From the NCBI GenBank assembly GCA_021401465.1, contig JADDMT010000098.1, positions 45,198-109,197 of the forward strand: a stretch of 64,000 nucleotides of DNA, in the 5' to 3' direction. Made by a program: the position numbers and the translations under genes. The notes under the pieces are model-generated. The model ran no database searches and was not told the DNA's origin. It saw nothing but the letters and a program-made list of their open reading frames with translations. Of the stretch, positions 31,680 through 42,352 are shown one piece after another. Within the stretch, counting starts at the first letter, position 1. Every line of letters begins with the position of its first letter. The DNA is from Teratosphaeria epicoccoides. Lineage: Eukaryota; Ascomycota; Dothideomycetes; Mycosphaerellales; Teratosphaeriaceae.

Positions 31680-33340
31680 TTACTCCTTCTTTGGCTGCGT
31701 CACCTCAAAGTGTTCAGGCCGGTTAAGGATATCGTCCTTGGCTTCCGCTGATTTGTCGTCAACACTTGCGGACGTCTCTGCGCCTCCAGTGGCCTCCTCT
31801 GCATCTTCCTCGCCGTCTTCGCTAGGCCTAAAGTCTTCCTCTTCGGCATCGTCTTCTTGCTTCTCGCCAGTGCCGTCTTCGCCAAGCGAGGCTTGCTCAC
31901 GGGCGAGACGGGTCTCTTTGCCACGTTTATGGCAATACCAGAAGACAAACATGAGAACTGTTGAGGTGTTAGTAGTCACTTCCTGTCAAGTACATGTAGA
32001 CATGCAGAGGACAACTCACTGAACACGGCCAAATTCAACACCACATTCGTTGTGCTCGCCAGAAACGGAAAGCGCACTCGCAGGAAGTTGAGTATGTTGC
32101 GCAGCATGGTCGCCACTGCGCCTTCTTTACTGAGGATAGTTTTGAGTCCAGGTATTGTTTTCTTCTGCTTGGGTTTCCCACTGGCATCACCCTCCTTCGT
32201 CTTCTCATCGGCACCCGCGCCGGAGCCAGGCTTACTACCAGCTTCCAGCTTCGTCTTCATATCAGCACCGGGCTTTTCACTAGCTGCTGCAATAAGCTCT
32301 GGCCCCAGCGTTGTGCTCAACTTCGCCGGCAAGCTCTTCACTAGAGTCTGGACAAATGGTGGCATACTCTGAAATTGCCTTTCCAGTGTCGGACCAGCAT
32401 CCTTCATCAGCTTCTCCATGTCTTCGCATGCAGTCGGACCGCCTACCATAGTGTCCTTGAGGACTTGGGCAAAGCGCTCGTAGATTTTATGCGTTTCGTC
32501 TGAGAAGGAGAAGACGCGGTTGTTGATGCTGCTCATGTTTAAGTTGTCAAGCAAGACGGACACTTCGCGCTCCTGTTTCTCCTTCGTCTTCTCCTCGTTG
32601 ATCGTGCCATCTTCGTTGTATACAGACTCGGGTGTGCTGTCCTTGTCTTTGCTGCGAGTGAAGGATGAGGCCAGCGATGGCATGGACAGCAGAGACGAGT
32701 AGGAGTCTGTCGCATACTGCGTCCAGCTGCGTTGCGTTGCTGCATCGCCTTCTTCTGCTGGCTGTCCACTGTCATTCCTGACTTTACCAGTAGAGCTTAT
32801 TGAAGAAAGGTACGACGTCCACGTTCCCCTGTCACCCTGCTGGCTCTGAGGCTTGCCACCCTTATCATTGCCACTCACATTAAATCCTCTTGTCGCAGCC
32901 TCAGCCTCCTCCTGGCTTGGCAATTCGATGCCTTTGTTTTTGTTCTGCCGCTTTCCTCTGGCGGTCAATACATCTGACTTAGCTGTATCATCTTCTGGGA
33001 CTTGGTCTGGTAGAGAATCTGCGCTGATCCCTTCGTCCTCATTCTGCTTGGCGTCTTGCGGTACATCTCCGCTGTCAGGCTTCACTGCTGGTACAGCAAC
33101 CTGACCCGTGCCGGCCTCTCTTGTTTCCTCTGCCGATGTTTCCTGCTCCTCGCCATTGTCTTGTATTTCAGTTGCAGGCTTACCTTTGACCTCAGGCACG
33201 GACTGCTGAGACTCAACCTGCTTCTTAAGGAATTCTTCATCTTTCGGACTTAACACTGGGTTATGTGGGTTTGTCTTCTCAAGCTGCTCTTTGTTCTGCT
33301 TCGCACGCGCAAAGGATGGCAGTGAGAAATACGAAGACAT
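31680..33340 (-). CDS. Single-pass membrane protein with acidic tail, 532 aa
   Basis: Exon 1 is 33340-32020 and exon 2 is 31957-31680. The 62 nt intron runs GTGAGT to CAACAG with branch CTAAC and splits the membrane helix; splicing gives TTNVVLNLAVFILMFVFWYC. I prefer the Met at 33340 (MSSYFSLPSFARAKQNKEQL); the frame is open to 33478, which would give 578 residues. Residues before the helix are Glu/Lys/Ser-rich with a better-conserved core (SVLLDNLNMSSINNRVFSFS ... GPTACEDMEKLMKDAGPTLE). After the helix comes KRGKETRLAREQ and a very acidic C-terminus. It seems a conserved fungal protein of unknown function; the helix near the end leaves a short acidic tail across the membrane. Confidence 0.82.
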
Positions 33341-33478
33341 ATGGGCGAATTCAGATTTGCAAGAGAATACGCGAAGAAAAGCAGAACTCGTCATAGTGGA
33401 CGTACCTCCTACTGTACTTGCTACGACGTTATTAGCTACCACCACGTTCCTGCCTCGGGCTCGACATTTTTGCGTCAT

Positions 33479-35087
33479 CTCGCATTCGCAGTGACCAGGT
33501 TCAAGCCAGTGCCAGGAGAAATGGTCGGTCCGAGCTTCGCGCTAATGCAATCATTGATGTTGCATGTGAGTGTGGACATGTGAATCTCTGAAAATGAAAT
33601 ACCGGGGTTTTCTTCTCACGTGGTCCCCATACCTATGCAGCAAGTCATGCAATAATGAGACTCAGACGGCCGCTATGCCTACTGCCGGCAAAGGCAAGTT
33701 GGATTCAAATGCCAGACTGCTGAGACTGAGGTTGCTTCATCGCAGCCGTAGATCTTCGCAGTATACCTATTCACTCCCCACAGAGGCGAAGCGCCATGTT
33801 GATAGACGCTCGGATCCTTTATGTAACATGTGCCTCGGAACCGGCGGCTGTCAACTATCTTCGACGGCTTTGTACTAGACGGCTCGTTTCATCGCCGGGT
33901 CATCAGATATTGGCGGTAGCTTTCGTCGCCATTTTGGCGCTGATCTGGTGGCAATCTCGCAGTGCCGCGCCCTCCCGCTGGCTGTTGTCGGGGACAATCA
34001 AGGGTGCCGAAGGCTTCAGAGAACGTACTGCGAGCTTTCCGTTGCGATTGCAGGTGTGTCTCCAGGTGTGTTCTATCATTCACAGCTCGAAGACAGAGCG
34101 TCCCATCTTGGGCTCTACCTATCAGAAAGCTTGAGGATGCCACGGCATTTTATTGTGAGGCTTGCTAGATCTCAAGGATCCTTGTAGCTTGTCACACTGG
34201 CGAATAGTTGTCTTCATGTACCCTTGTGCACAAGAATCACCAGATTTCAACGCGAAAGGTGGATTTGATAGGCTGCAAGCGCACGGACCCCTTCGAAAAT
34301 CGCGTTTTGAGGCTCTGCGAGGTAAACAATGCAACATGATTTGCGGCTCAACACGAGCGACGCAAAGCACCTACAAGTGACAAAATGCCCCGACTGACTG
34401 GCAAAACAATCCTCGAATTCAGCAGCTCACCTCGCCGTACCCCACCATGTCAATCGACTTGCTTTGCAGCAATCACGTGAGATTGGCGGAACAAGGATGA
34501 CTGACCGTAGGCACAGAAAGTCATTCGGGATTTCTGTTGGTCGAGTACGTGTTTCTGCAATTGCCTAATCTAAAGTTGGCCTTCGCTGCACGGCTTGTGA
34601 AAAAAGGGAGTGCGAGGCGCTGGTCCTGACTTAGCCGCTGACCTTTCTTCGACTGGGTCTGTAGCCGCTGGGTTGCCCTTTTGATCAGCACATGAAACGC
34701 TATTCATTGAGCGCTTGCTCAACGCGACACTGGAGTACCCATACAAGATCAGGATCATACGGCTCAGGAGACAATCAACTCTTGGCCAGATCTCAATGAT
34801 CCGACTGGTCGAGCAATGAAGCCACCAACGACGAGGGCCTGTCTCGTATGCGGACTCTCTTTGACTTACCGTGGCCGCGAGTATAGAAAGAGATCATCTC
34901 CTCGGCCTCCACGCTCTTTTGTCCCTCATCGGTAGTAGTCTCTTTGTTACTGGGCAAGTGCGAGACGTTCTCATCAAATCAGTCACTCGTTATTGTCATT
35001 GCACTACTTACTTCAAGTCAGTCACTCTTTCCTTGATAATACGCTAATACGACAGTTTTGAGGAATGGACATTCGCCAAAAGACGCA
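33479..35087. other. Gene-less region, 1.6 kb
   Basis: Only short overlapping frames on both strands, none with convincing coding character. The left side must carry the promoter of the minus-strand membrane-protein gene and the right side the promoter of the CFEM-like wall-protein gene. Two CAGTCACTC words (near 34980 and 35020) sit just before the latter. No tRNA is seen. Confidence 0.45.
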
Positions 35088-37302
35088 ATGCAGCGCTTCA
35101 GAGTTGCGATCATTGTTGCAGGCCTTACAGCGCAACAGGCTGTAGCCACAGGCCATTGGTCTGTCGATGCAAAGGCATACTCTTGTCCAGCCAACACCAA
35201 CAACAACTGCTCATCTTCCCAGTCCGGCGGTTACGACTGGAGCAGCCTATCCTCAGGTAGCTTCAGCTCTTATGGCAGCAATGCATTCAAGGGCTTCACC
35301 TGCAGCGACAGCTCTTCAGAGAAAAGCGGACTCCACAAGAGGCATGAGCTGATGAGGCGTGGAATCCAAAGCAAATGCATCTCAGGCAGTTTGGTACGTG
35401 GACAAGGACCGAGTCAAATCAGGCAGATCTTGGGGCTAATGCAATAGATCGCAGGACGAGAAGCCCTCCATGTCCTGCAGCGGAAGTGACTCTTTCTCGG
35501 TTGACCACTACCACATTTCCACATCTCACGATACCGCTGTCGACTGTGTTTACAGCATGCCTGATGGATCGAGCTGCACGGAGACTCACTCTTGTAGCTC
35601 ACAGGGCTCCATCATCAAAAACAACCAATGTGGTGGCGCCACGAGTGTGACGTTCCAGCCTCAAGGCGGCTCGATTGGCAGCCCAGGCAGCTCGTCGAGC
35701 AGCGGGTCTATCAACGTTTCCAAAGTCAGCTCGAGCAGTACATCCGAAGCCCCCACTTCTGTCGTTTCTGCAGCCAGCAGCGCAAGCACGCCCTGCACGC
35801 TCAGCATCCACTCCATTGGTTTCAACTGCGAGACTGCCTCTAGCACTGTCCCAGCATCCACGGCAAACACCGTCAAGGCCTCTAGCTCTGCTGGCCCCTC
35901 GGTCACGGTTGCCTCAGCCAGTGCAGTACCGGCGTCAACGAGCGCCAGCTCAGGCTCTGGGTCCAGCGTGGAGACCTCTCCGGTCGCTGCAAGCGCGCCC
36001 ATAACAGCAGCATCCTCCTCAACATCTCCGGGATCCTCGTCCGCAACGGACTTCTACCCCCAGCGTAATTTGTCCTCCATTCCTGTAGTGAGCGCCGATA
36101 CATCCACTGCTGCTGTATCATTCACGACGTCGACACTTATCACGACTACTGTCGCGACAATCACTTCTTGCGCAGCGGACGTCACCAGTTGCCCCGCGGA
36201 GTCTACGGTCGTGGTCACGTCCACGATTGCTCTATCGACTACGGTCTGCCCTGTGACGGCCACCAACGTATTCCCAGCGTCGAGCTCCTCGGCTATTGCT
36301 TATACCTCCAACAGCACCGCTCTAGCCACATCGGTCGCCGCTGCCTCTGGCTCGGTCGCCTCTCCGGCCCCTGGCTCTTCTTCCAGCGCTATGGCAACGC
36401 CAAATGCTCCAGGTGTTCTTCCGTCTTGCTTAAACACCTGGCTGTACGAAACTGGCTGCAGCGACAACACAGACTACTCTTGCTACTGCAAGAATCCAGA
36501 TTTCATCACCCATGTCATGGGCTGTATCAGCTCGTGGTCAAGCTCTGACGACAACACGACTGCCGCGGCTTCTTACCTCATGGGTATTTGTGCCCCCTAC
36601 GTCCCAAGCAATCCAGCCATCATCACCGCCTGCCCGTCCACCATTACACCGGCTGCCACTCAGTCCACCGGGGCAGCACAGACTGCGGCTCCCTCAACGG
36701 TCACCATCTACTCGACTCAAGAGTACACTGTCACGAGCTGCGCGCCCAGCGTCACAGACTGCCCTGCAAGCAGCACAAACGTAATTACTTCCACTCTGCC
36801 CATTTCGACTTCCATCATCAGCGCTTCTGTTGTTGCTGCTGCTGACTCAACCTCGCCGGCCATCACGTCTGCACCCGCGGTGCTATCTACAATCATCACC
36901 TACTCCAGCCCAGTCACAGTGCCGGCGATCTACAGCACCGGCATCTCATCTGGCCTGCCAATGGTGAATAGCAGCACCACCTCGACTCTCGTCACATCAG
37001 TCACGGTCCCTCAAGTCCAATTCTCCACGACCACATTCACGCTTGCTGGTCAGACAAGCACTTCCACTGTTCTCGCTGCTGGAAGCCCACCAGCTGCGGC
37101 CACACAGATCTTTGGCGCTGTGGGCGTCTCATCGGCTTTGAATAATGCCACTGGCTACGGGACTGGCACTGGGTTTTACTCTCCAGAGTCGTCAGCCACT
37201 GGTCCTATTAGCCCCATCTACAAAGGTGCTGCGGCAAACGTGTCTGGCTTCACCTCATTGGGCATCTTCCTCGGCGTCCTTGCTGGCTTGTTCGCTTTGT
37301 AG
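35088..37302 (+). CDS. GPI-type cell-wall protein with CFEM-like domain, 717 aa
   Basis: Exon 1 is 35088-35393 and exon 2 is 35455-37302. The 61 nt intron runs GTACGT to TCGCAG and joins SGSL to DEKPSMSC. It has a signal peptide (MQRFRVAIIVAGLTAQQAVA). A Cys-rich N-terminal domain follows (residues about 30-160: AYSCPANTNNNC, CVYSMPDGSSCTETHSC), which I associate with fungal wall proteins. A long Ser/Thr/Ala/Pro-rich stalk suits O-glycosylation. A CFEM-like block at about 420-500 reads LPSCLNTWLYETGC, SCYCKNPDF and VMGCISS; I count six or seven of the eight CFEM cysteines. The hydrophobic C-terminus SLGIFLGVLAGLFAL suits GPI attachment. The likely place is the wall or outer membrane leaflet; some CFEM proteins bind haem, but that is not shown here. 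Confidence 0.9.
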
Positions 37303-38153
37303 ATCACGCCACATCGCCAATAAACTCGTCCTTTAGTCGTACAGCACAAAGAAGGAATGGCACTCCGCCCCAATGAAACGTACAGGAAGATAGCGTATAT
37401 ACAGTGGGTACGCCTGGCGTACAAGAAGTGCTTTTGTGTAATTATCTAATGGCAAAGGTCAACAGAAAGCAACTCCCCAAAGTCTCATACTTTGTGCCGA
37501 TTCGACCGCATGAGACCCGGTTCAATTGTCTACGGTCTGGACCGAGCGTCATACGTACTGGTCCAGCGCAGCGAATGAGCCTGTACCGCGGGATCATCAT
37601 GCAGCCGACAAGGAGGACTGTTTAGGAGTCATTTATTTGCTACCTGATGTACTCCCGCATGCACAGGGTGCAAAGGCCAGCCTTGCATGTGTCTGGATGT
37701 CTGGATACCTGTATCACCGGCTGAGTCCGACCCGCGCCCTTGCGGTGGACTGCTAATGTACGTCCCCAAATATGACAGCATCACCCGACCAGGCTTACAC
37801 GATGAACGGTCCCGCATAGGTGTTTCCCCACTTGTTTCTCCGCGATCTCTCCACACGAGGCGCATTGCCAGACTGCCAAGCGCTGCAGCCAATGGCGCAT
37901 ACGCAGTGCGAGACGGGTATGTCGAATCCTTGCACTGACGTCCAGGCGGTCCCGAAAATTTATCATCCGCTGCCGTTGAGAGTATGCGCTTTGGTATATG
38001 ACATTCCCGCACCTGCCTGTAAATATTTTGGTGGCGAGGATCGCTCCTTCCATCCAAACATTCGTTTCATATTAGGACATACATGAAACACCGCTCTCTC
38101 CAAAGGCTCACCCAAATAACGACTCGGACGATCTGCCCAACAAAATCACAGAC
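37303..38153. other. Intergenic, MFS permease promoter
   Basis: 851 bp between the wall-protein stop and the permease start, both genes on the plus strand. The open frames here are short and contradictory. No repeat or RNA gene is seen. Confidence 0.45.
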
Positions 38154-40230
38154 ATGACCGACTTTGAAAGGAAACATCCGTCGTCGGACCCTGACATGGG
38201 CGCCAAGGTTGAGCAGCTCAAAGAAGGCGAGGCGCCATTCTTCGTGCCTCCAACAAAACATGAAGAGCGGCGCGTCATTCGCAAGCTGGATTTTCGACTG
38301 CTGCCTCTGGTGTTCGTGCTCTATTCGCTCGCCGTGCTGGACAGAAGCAATCTGGGCAACGCCAAGCTCGCTGGCCTGACAGAGTCGATTAATCTTGAAG
38401 GATACCGCTACAACTGGCTCGGAACCATTTTCTACATCGCATACATCCTGTCGCAATGGACTTTAATCGGTTGGAAGCAGTTTAAGCCGCACAGTAAGTT
38501 CAGTAATGCCAGTTTTCGCCCCCTAGCCAATCTAGTCTACGTCAAGCAGGAGAGAGGTAGTTATTGCAGCAGTCGACCAGCTAGTCGACCAGATGACCAG
38601 TTCAGTCAACGCGCGATGCAGAAGGTGGCCAGTCAAACGTGATAAAGCCAATGACTCGCAGGGACAAGCGATCAAGCATTTGTCGCAGCAGTCATTCGTG
38701 TCGGCAAGCCGTCAATTGCATCAACAGACAAGCGAATGATCAACGTTTGAAATCAGACTCGGCTGACGCGCACTTCGACCGACTGTTTGAGCGACGTTCG
38801 CTAACTCTTGCACTACTTCCAGACTGGTGCGCTGCGGTCGTCCTTTTCTGGGGCTTCGTCGCCACAATCCAGGCCACTGCAACCACTTGGGCCGGTTTGA
38901 TGACCTGCCGCTTCTTCCTTGGTGTGGCAGAAGCTTCCTTTGGCCCCGGCGTACCACTATATCTTACGTTCTTCTATCCACGTGAGAAAGTTGGCTTCCG
39001 CCAAGGTGTCTTCATCTCTGGAGCAGCTATGGCTAACATCTATGGCGGCATTCTGGCCTATGGCATTACCCAGATCAAAGGCTCGCTCGCTCCATGGAAG
39101 ATTCTATTTCTGATCGAAGGTCTCCCAACATGTTTCGTTGCTCTGGCCGCGTATTTCTTCCTTCCTGATGGGATCATGGAGGCCACGTTCCTTACCGACC
39201 GTGAGAGGGAGGTTGCACTGCATTTTGTTGCCAGGAACCAGAAGCTGGACACTGGCAAGCAGCAGGGCATCCGATTCAAGGAACTTCTGGCTGGTCTCAG
39301 AGATCCCAAGTCGTTTCTTCCCGGCATCATGTACTTCGGCTGCAACGTCTCTTTCGGTATGTAAATCGTCCTGAAAACCACATTCCAAAGCTGCTCTATT
39401 ATGGCCCATCACCAAGCACAAGGATAATCAAATCCGATGCGTCGATGTCGAACATCGAAATGCGTGAGGTGCCCTTAGACACAGGCTGACCCATGTCCAG
39501 CATCCCTGCCGCTTTTCGTTCCAACGATCATCAAAGGCCTGGGCCACTGGACCAGTGCACAGTCCAACGCTCTTTCAGCACCACCGTATGCGCTCTGTTT
39601 TTTCATGATCATCGCGCTCTGCTTTCTTTCCGACCATTTCAAAATGCGAGGGCCTTTTGTAGCTGTCGGCGGTCTACTTGGATTCATCGGCTTCGTAATG
39701 CAAGCGACTTCCAAGAGCACCGGAGTGCGCTATGCAGGTATTTTCTTCTCGGTCAACATTTTCGCTTCTGTGGCACTTTTGCTCGCCTGGGTTTCAAACA
39801 TTCACGCCGCCGAATCAAGAAGAGCAGGTGGTTTCACTGTGCTCGCTACGCTCGGCCAGTGTGGTCCCCTCCTAGGTCAGTAATGATTGGTTGGAACGTA
39901 CTCTCTGTCCGAGACATACTGACGTATCATCCAAGGAACCAATGTCTTTCCTGCAAACGAAGCTCCAGAATACCACAAAGGGTAAGTCGTTTGCCACATG
40001 CTCGAAGCTCACTACCTTCGGTTTCCCCTTCGGCAGAAAACTTGTGCTGATTGACTTTCAGGCTGTGGATCAGCGCGGCTATGTGCTTGATGGTCGCATG
40101 TGTGGCATGTATTCTGAGCTTCTGGCTGAACTGGGAGAATAGGAAGTTGGACGAGGCAGGCGTTCCGAGTGTCCAGGAGCTCGAAGACACCGATGGCCCT
40201 GTGGACTTGCGGCGCCGCTATGTTTGGTGA
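38154..40230 (+). CDS. MFS permease, Dal5/anion-cation symporter type
   Basis: Five exons: 38154-38493, 38823-39356, 39501-39875, 39936-39981 and 40062-40230, giving 487 residues. The introns are 329, 144, 60 and 80 nt and all have GT-AG ends. The protein is a 12-helix major facilitator with a cytosolic N-terminus, then RRVIRKLDFRLLPLVFVLYS and LAVLDRSNLGNAKLAGL, the signature of the Dal5/Tna1 group (allantoate, nicotinate and related organic-anion uptake). FYPREKVGFRQGVFISGAAM and PWKILFLIEGLPT are further group signatures. The C-terminal half begins SLPLFVPTIIKGLG, and the last helix is followed by a short acidic tail ending in RRRYVW. The substrate cannot be told from sequence. The first intron is oversized and full of CAGTCAA repeats. 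Confidence 0.92.
38494..38822 (+). repeat. Oversized permease intron built from CAGTCAA repeats
   Basis: A 329 nt intron with consensus ends (GTAAGT, CTAAC upstream of TTCCAG) that must be spliced to join KPH to NWCAAVVLFWGF. Its interior from about 38555 to 38770 is full of repeat-family words in reverse orientation: CAGTCGACCAG, AGTCGACCAG, CAGTCAACG, CCAGTCAAACG, CAGCAGTCATTCG and GCCGTCAATTGCATCAACAG. The last is the reverse complement of the core seen at 17.6 kb. Confidence 0.75.
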
Positions 40231-40722
40231 TCTAAAGTTCCCGTATAAGCAATTCACCGAGTCACCATGCCGGCAATGAAATGAGCAAGCCAACACAGGC
40301 AAACAATTCACGACAGGCAATGTGTGACGAGAGTGCTGCAGTACAACGCTAAGATAGCTTGCTTCGTACAATCGTACTTGTCCAGCTATGATAGCGTACA
40401 TGAACCAATTCCTCCATCCAACGATCGTCACGCGCTACAATTTTGCCAAAAATTTCCATAAACATTCATCTGTCAGTCGAGCGGTCGGAAAGTGGGGCCG
40501 GCATTGATTGACGATTGACCCAATATCTTGACCAGTCAACAGCGTGATACTGTCAAGACAGTGATCCAGTAACGGAAACTGAGCCGCCCTGCCGACACTG
40601 CCGAAGATACTTCTAACCGCCGTCGCCATGTAGACTGACGAAGTCGTTGTGGTGCAGTAGCGAAGCGCTTCTGTCATGGAGGTTAGCATATCAGGATAGC
40701 AGCTGTACGGGCGATCAGGAGC
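40231..40722. other. Convergent intergenic with small TTGAC block
   Basis: 492 bp between the permease stop and the metallothionein stop. At about 40503-40560 the words ATTGATTGACGATTGACCC, CTTGACCAGTCAAC and CTGTCAAGACAG cluster, another occurrence of the repeat family. No gene is seen. Confidence 0.45.
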
Positions 40723-40806
40723 TCACACACATTTGCCGCACTTGCAAGCACCGGCTGAACAGGTGCAGCTCGAGCAAGAGCATCCAGAGTTACCGCAGCC
40801 GCCCAT
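40723..40806 (-). CDS. Metallothionein, 27 aa
   Basis: A 28-codon frame, too short for ordinary ORF cut-offs. It has eight Cys in 27 residues at positions 4, 9, 11, 14, 16, 21, 23 and 26, arranged as C-x4-C-x-C-x2-C-x-C-x4-C-x-C-x2-C. No aromatic residues or His are present, and Gly/Ser/Lys fill the spaces. This is the composition of small copper-binding fungal metallothioneins such as the Neurospora one, which buffer Cu(I) in the cytosol. The ATG context is AAAATGG, good for a fungal start. The stop TGA follows the last Cys by one residue. A longer spliced C-terminus is possible because GT/AG words follow, but it is not needed. Confidence 0.75.
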   Translation of the reverse strand: MGGCGNSGCSCSSCTCSAGACKCGKCV

Positions 40807-41736
40807 TTTGATAGAACGTGTGTTGGTGGTGGTGCTTGTTGTTGTTTGGTATTTGAGTGTGAAAGTGGGTTTTGGTGAGACGCTTTTGGTTCGGTGACGA
40901 TGGAAAGAATTTTTAATGAGACGGAGAGAGAAGCCATTTTATAACCCGTCGACCTACCTGCGGGTTTTGATGCCTTGACCCAACGAGAGCTCTGGGCCAA
41001 GATGTCTGACGTGCTTAGCTCTTGTGCGTGGTATTTGCGGTGGGACTCGCTACGCATGGCCCTTTTTCTCGCCTTCCAGATGCCTTGCGCACAAAAACCG
41101 CAGCAGGACATGCACGCAGATTGGTCGACAGTTTAAGCAAGACCAAGCTGCTACAGCTGGCATATGCGCGGTTGCCGCCAATACACGCCATTTTAGACCC
41201 TCCATATGGTGTGGGGGGACAGATAACATGCTCAGAGAAACTGCTATCGGCGGCTATTGACATCGAGACTTTCCAAGCGTGGGGTGATGATGCCATTGTT
41301 GCGATGTTCGGGGGCTTCTCGACGTCCCCGACCACTCGACGATGGAATTTGCCTCAATTCAACTGATAGCGGCCGGAAAGATGTCCGATGCAGAGCGCAT
41401 GCCGGTACAAAATATCTCGTTCGCATGAACAATCTCCGCAATGGCGGGGCTCGCGATCGAAACGGAAACCATGAAGAGCTCCGATGGGACATCCATGTTC
41501 TAATCTTCAATGACTGGGTAGTAAAGAGCAGACGTAAAATCGTATCGTACCGACCGCGTTCCCGACCAAAGATTGGCCGCCCGGTCGGCACTCGTCCGAG
41601 GTCAATCTCAACGGTGACGGCATAAGCATCCTCTGGTGCGCGTCCTGGCAGTACCAGAACAACGTGATTATCGTGATAGGACCCACATTACAGTACGAGG
41701 ATTCGCACAAGACTACACATTGCTTGATTGCACAAG
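40807..41736. other. Intergenic, metallothionein promoter side
   Basis: 930 bp between divergent starts (metallothionein at 40806, GlcG/HbpS-like gene at 41737). A 114-codon plus-strand frame at 41022-41366 looks like chance: an opposite frame is as long and no family is evident. No repeat or RNA gene is seen. Confidence 0.45.
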
Positions 41737-42273
41737 ATGGCATCCACATCAGCCACCAGACAACTACCCACGCTCTCCACTGATGCCGCGAAGATCGCAG
41801 CTCAGGCCGCCGAAGAGAAAGCCAAGCAAATGGGCATTGGTATGACACAAACAGTGCGACCTGATCACGGATGAAGAAATCTTACTTGGCCTTCAGACTT
41901 CAACATCGCCCTCGTAGACAGCACACTGCACCTGCTCCACTTCACGCGCATGCCCAACGCGAAGCTCACGAGCATCGACATTGCAATCAACAAAGCCTTC
42001 ACAGCCGCCGGTCATAGAATTCCCACAGCCGCTTACACCACTGGTCAGACAGCCAAGAACTTCCAGCCAGGTGGTTCGGCATTTTCGATACACAACAGCA
42101 ACGGCGGTCGCTTCACATTGATAGGAGGTGGGATACCAATTACGATCGGCGGCGCAGTGGTTGGAGCTATTGGCGTCAGCACTGGGACACCAGCGCAGGA
42201 TACCGAGGTCGCGACAGCAGGAGTTCAGGCTGTAGAAGCCTTTGTCAAAAGAAAAGAAGGTGCGAAGTTGTAG
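41737..42273 (+). CDS. GlcG/HbpS-like (haem-degrading domain) protein, 159 aa
   Basis: Exon 1 is 41737-41839 and exon 2 is 41897-42273, with a 57 nt intron from GTATGA to CTTCAG. The N-terminal helix (LSTDAAKIAAQAAEEKAKQM) leads after splicing into DFNIALVDSTLHLLHFTRMP. Then come AKLTSIDIAINKAFTAAGHR, FTLIGGGIPITIGGAVVGAI and a closing helix with AVEAFVKRKEG. This is the full compact fold of the GlcG/HbpS family (former DUF336), in which some members bind haem or cobalamin and others sit next to diol or glycolate metabolism genes. No partner gene is adjacent, so the substrate is open. It converges with LNP1 with only 79 bp between the stops. Confidence 0.87.
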
Positions 42274-42352
42274 ACTGGAATGTATGAACCCTAGGCTCGG
42301 CTCGGATCGATGTCCTGCTGTTACGACTTGCTCGTTTTACCTTGCTGGCGCC

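Noticed and set aside
41022..41366. 114-codon plus-strand frame between metallothionein and the GlcG/HbpS-like gene
   Set aside because: An equally long minus-strand frame covers the same bases, no domain is visible, and it may be chance.
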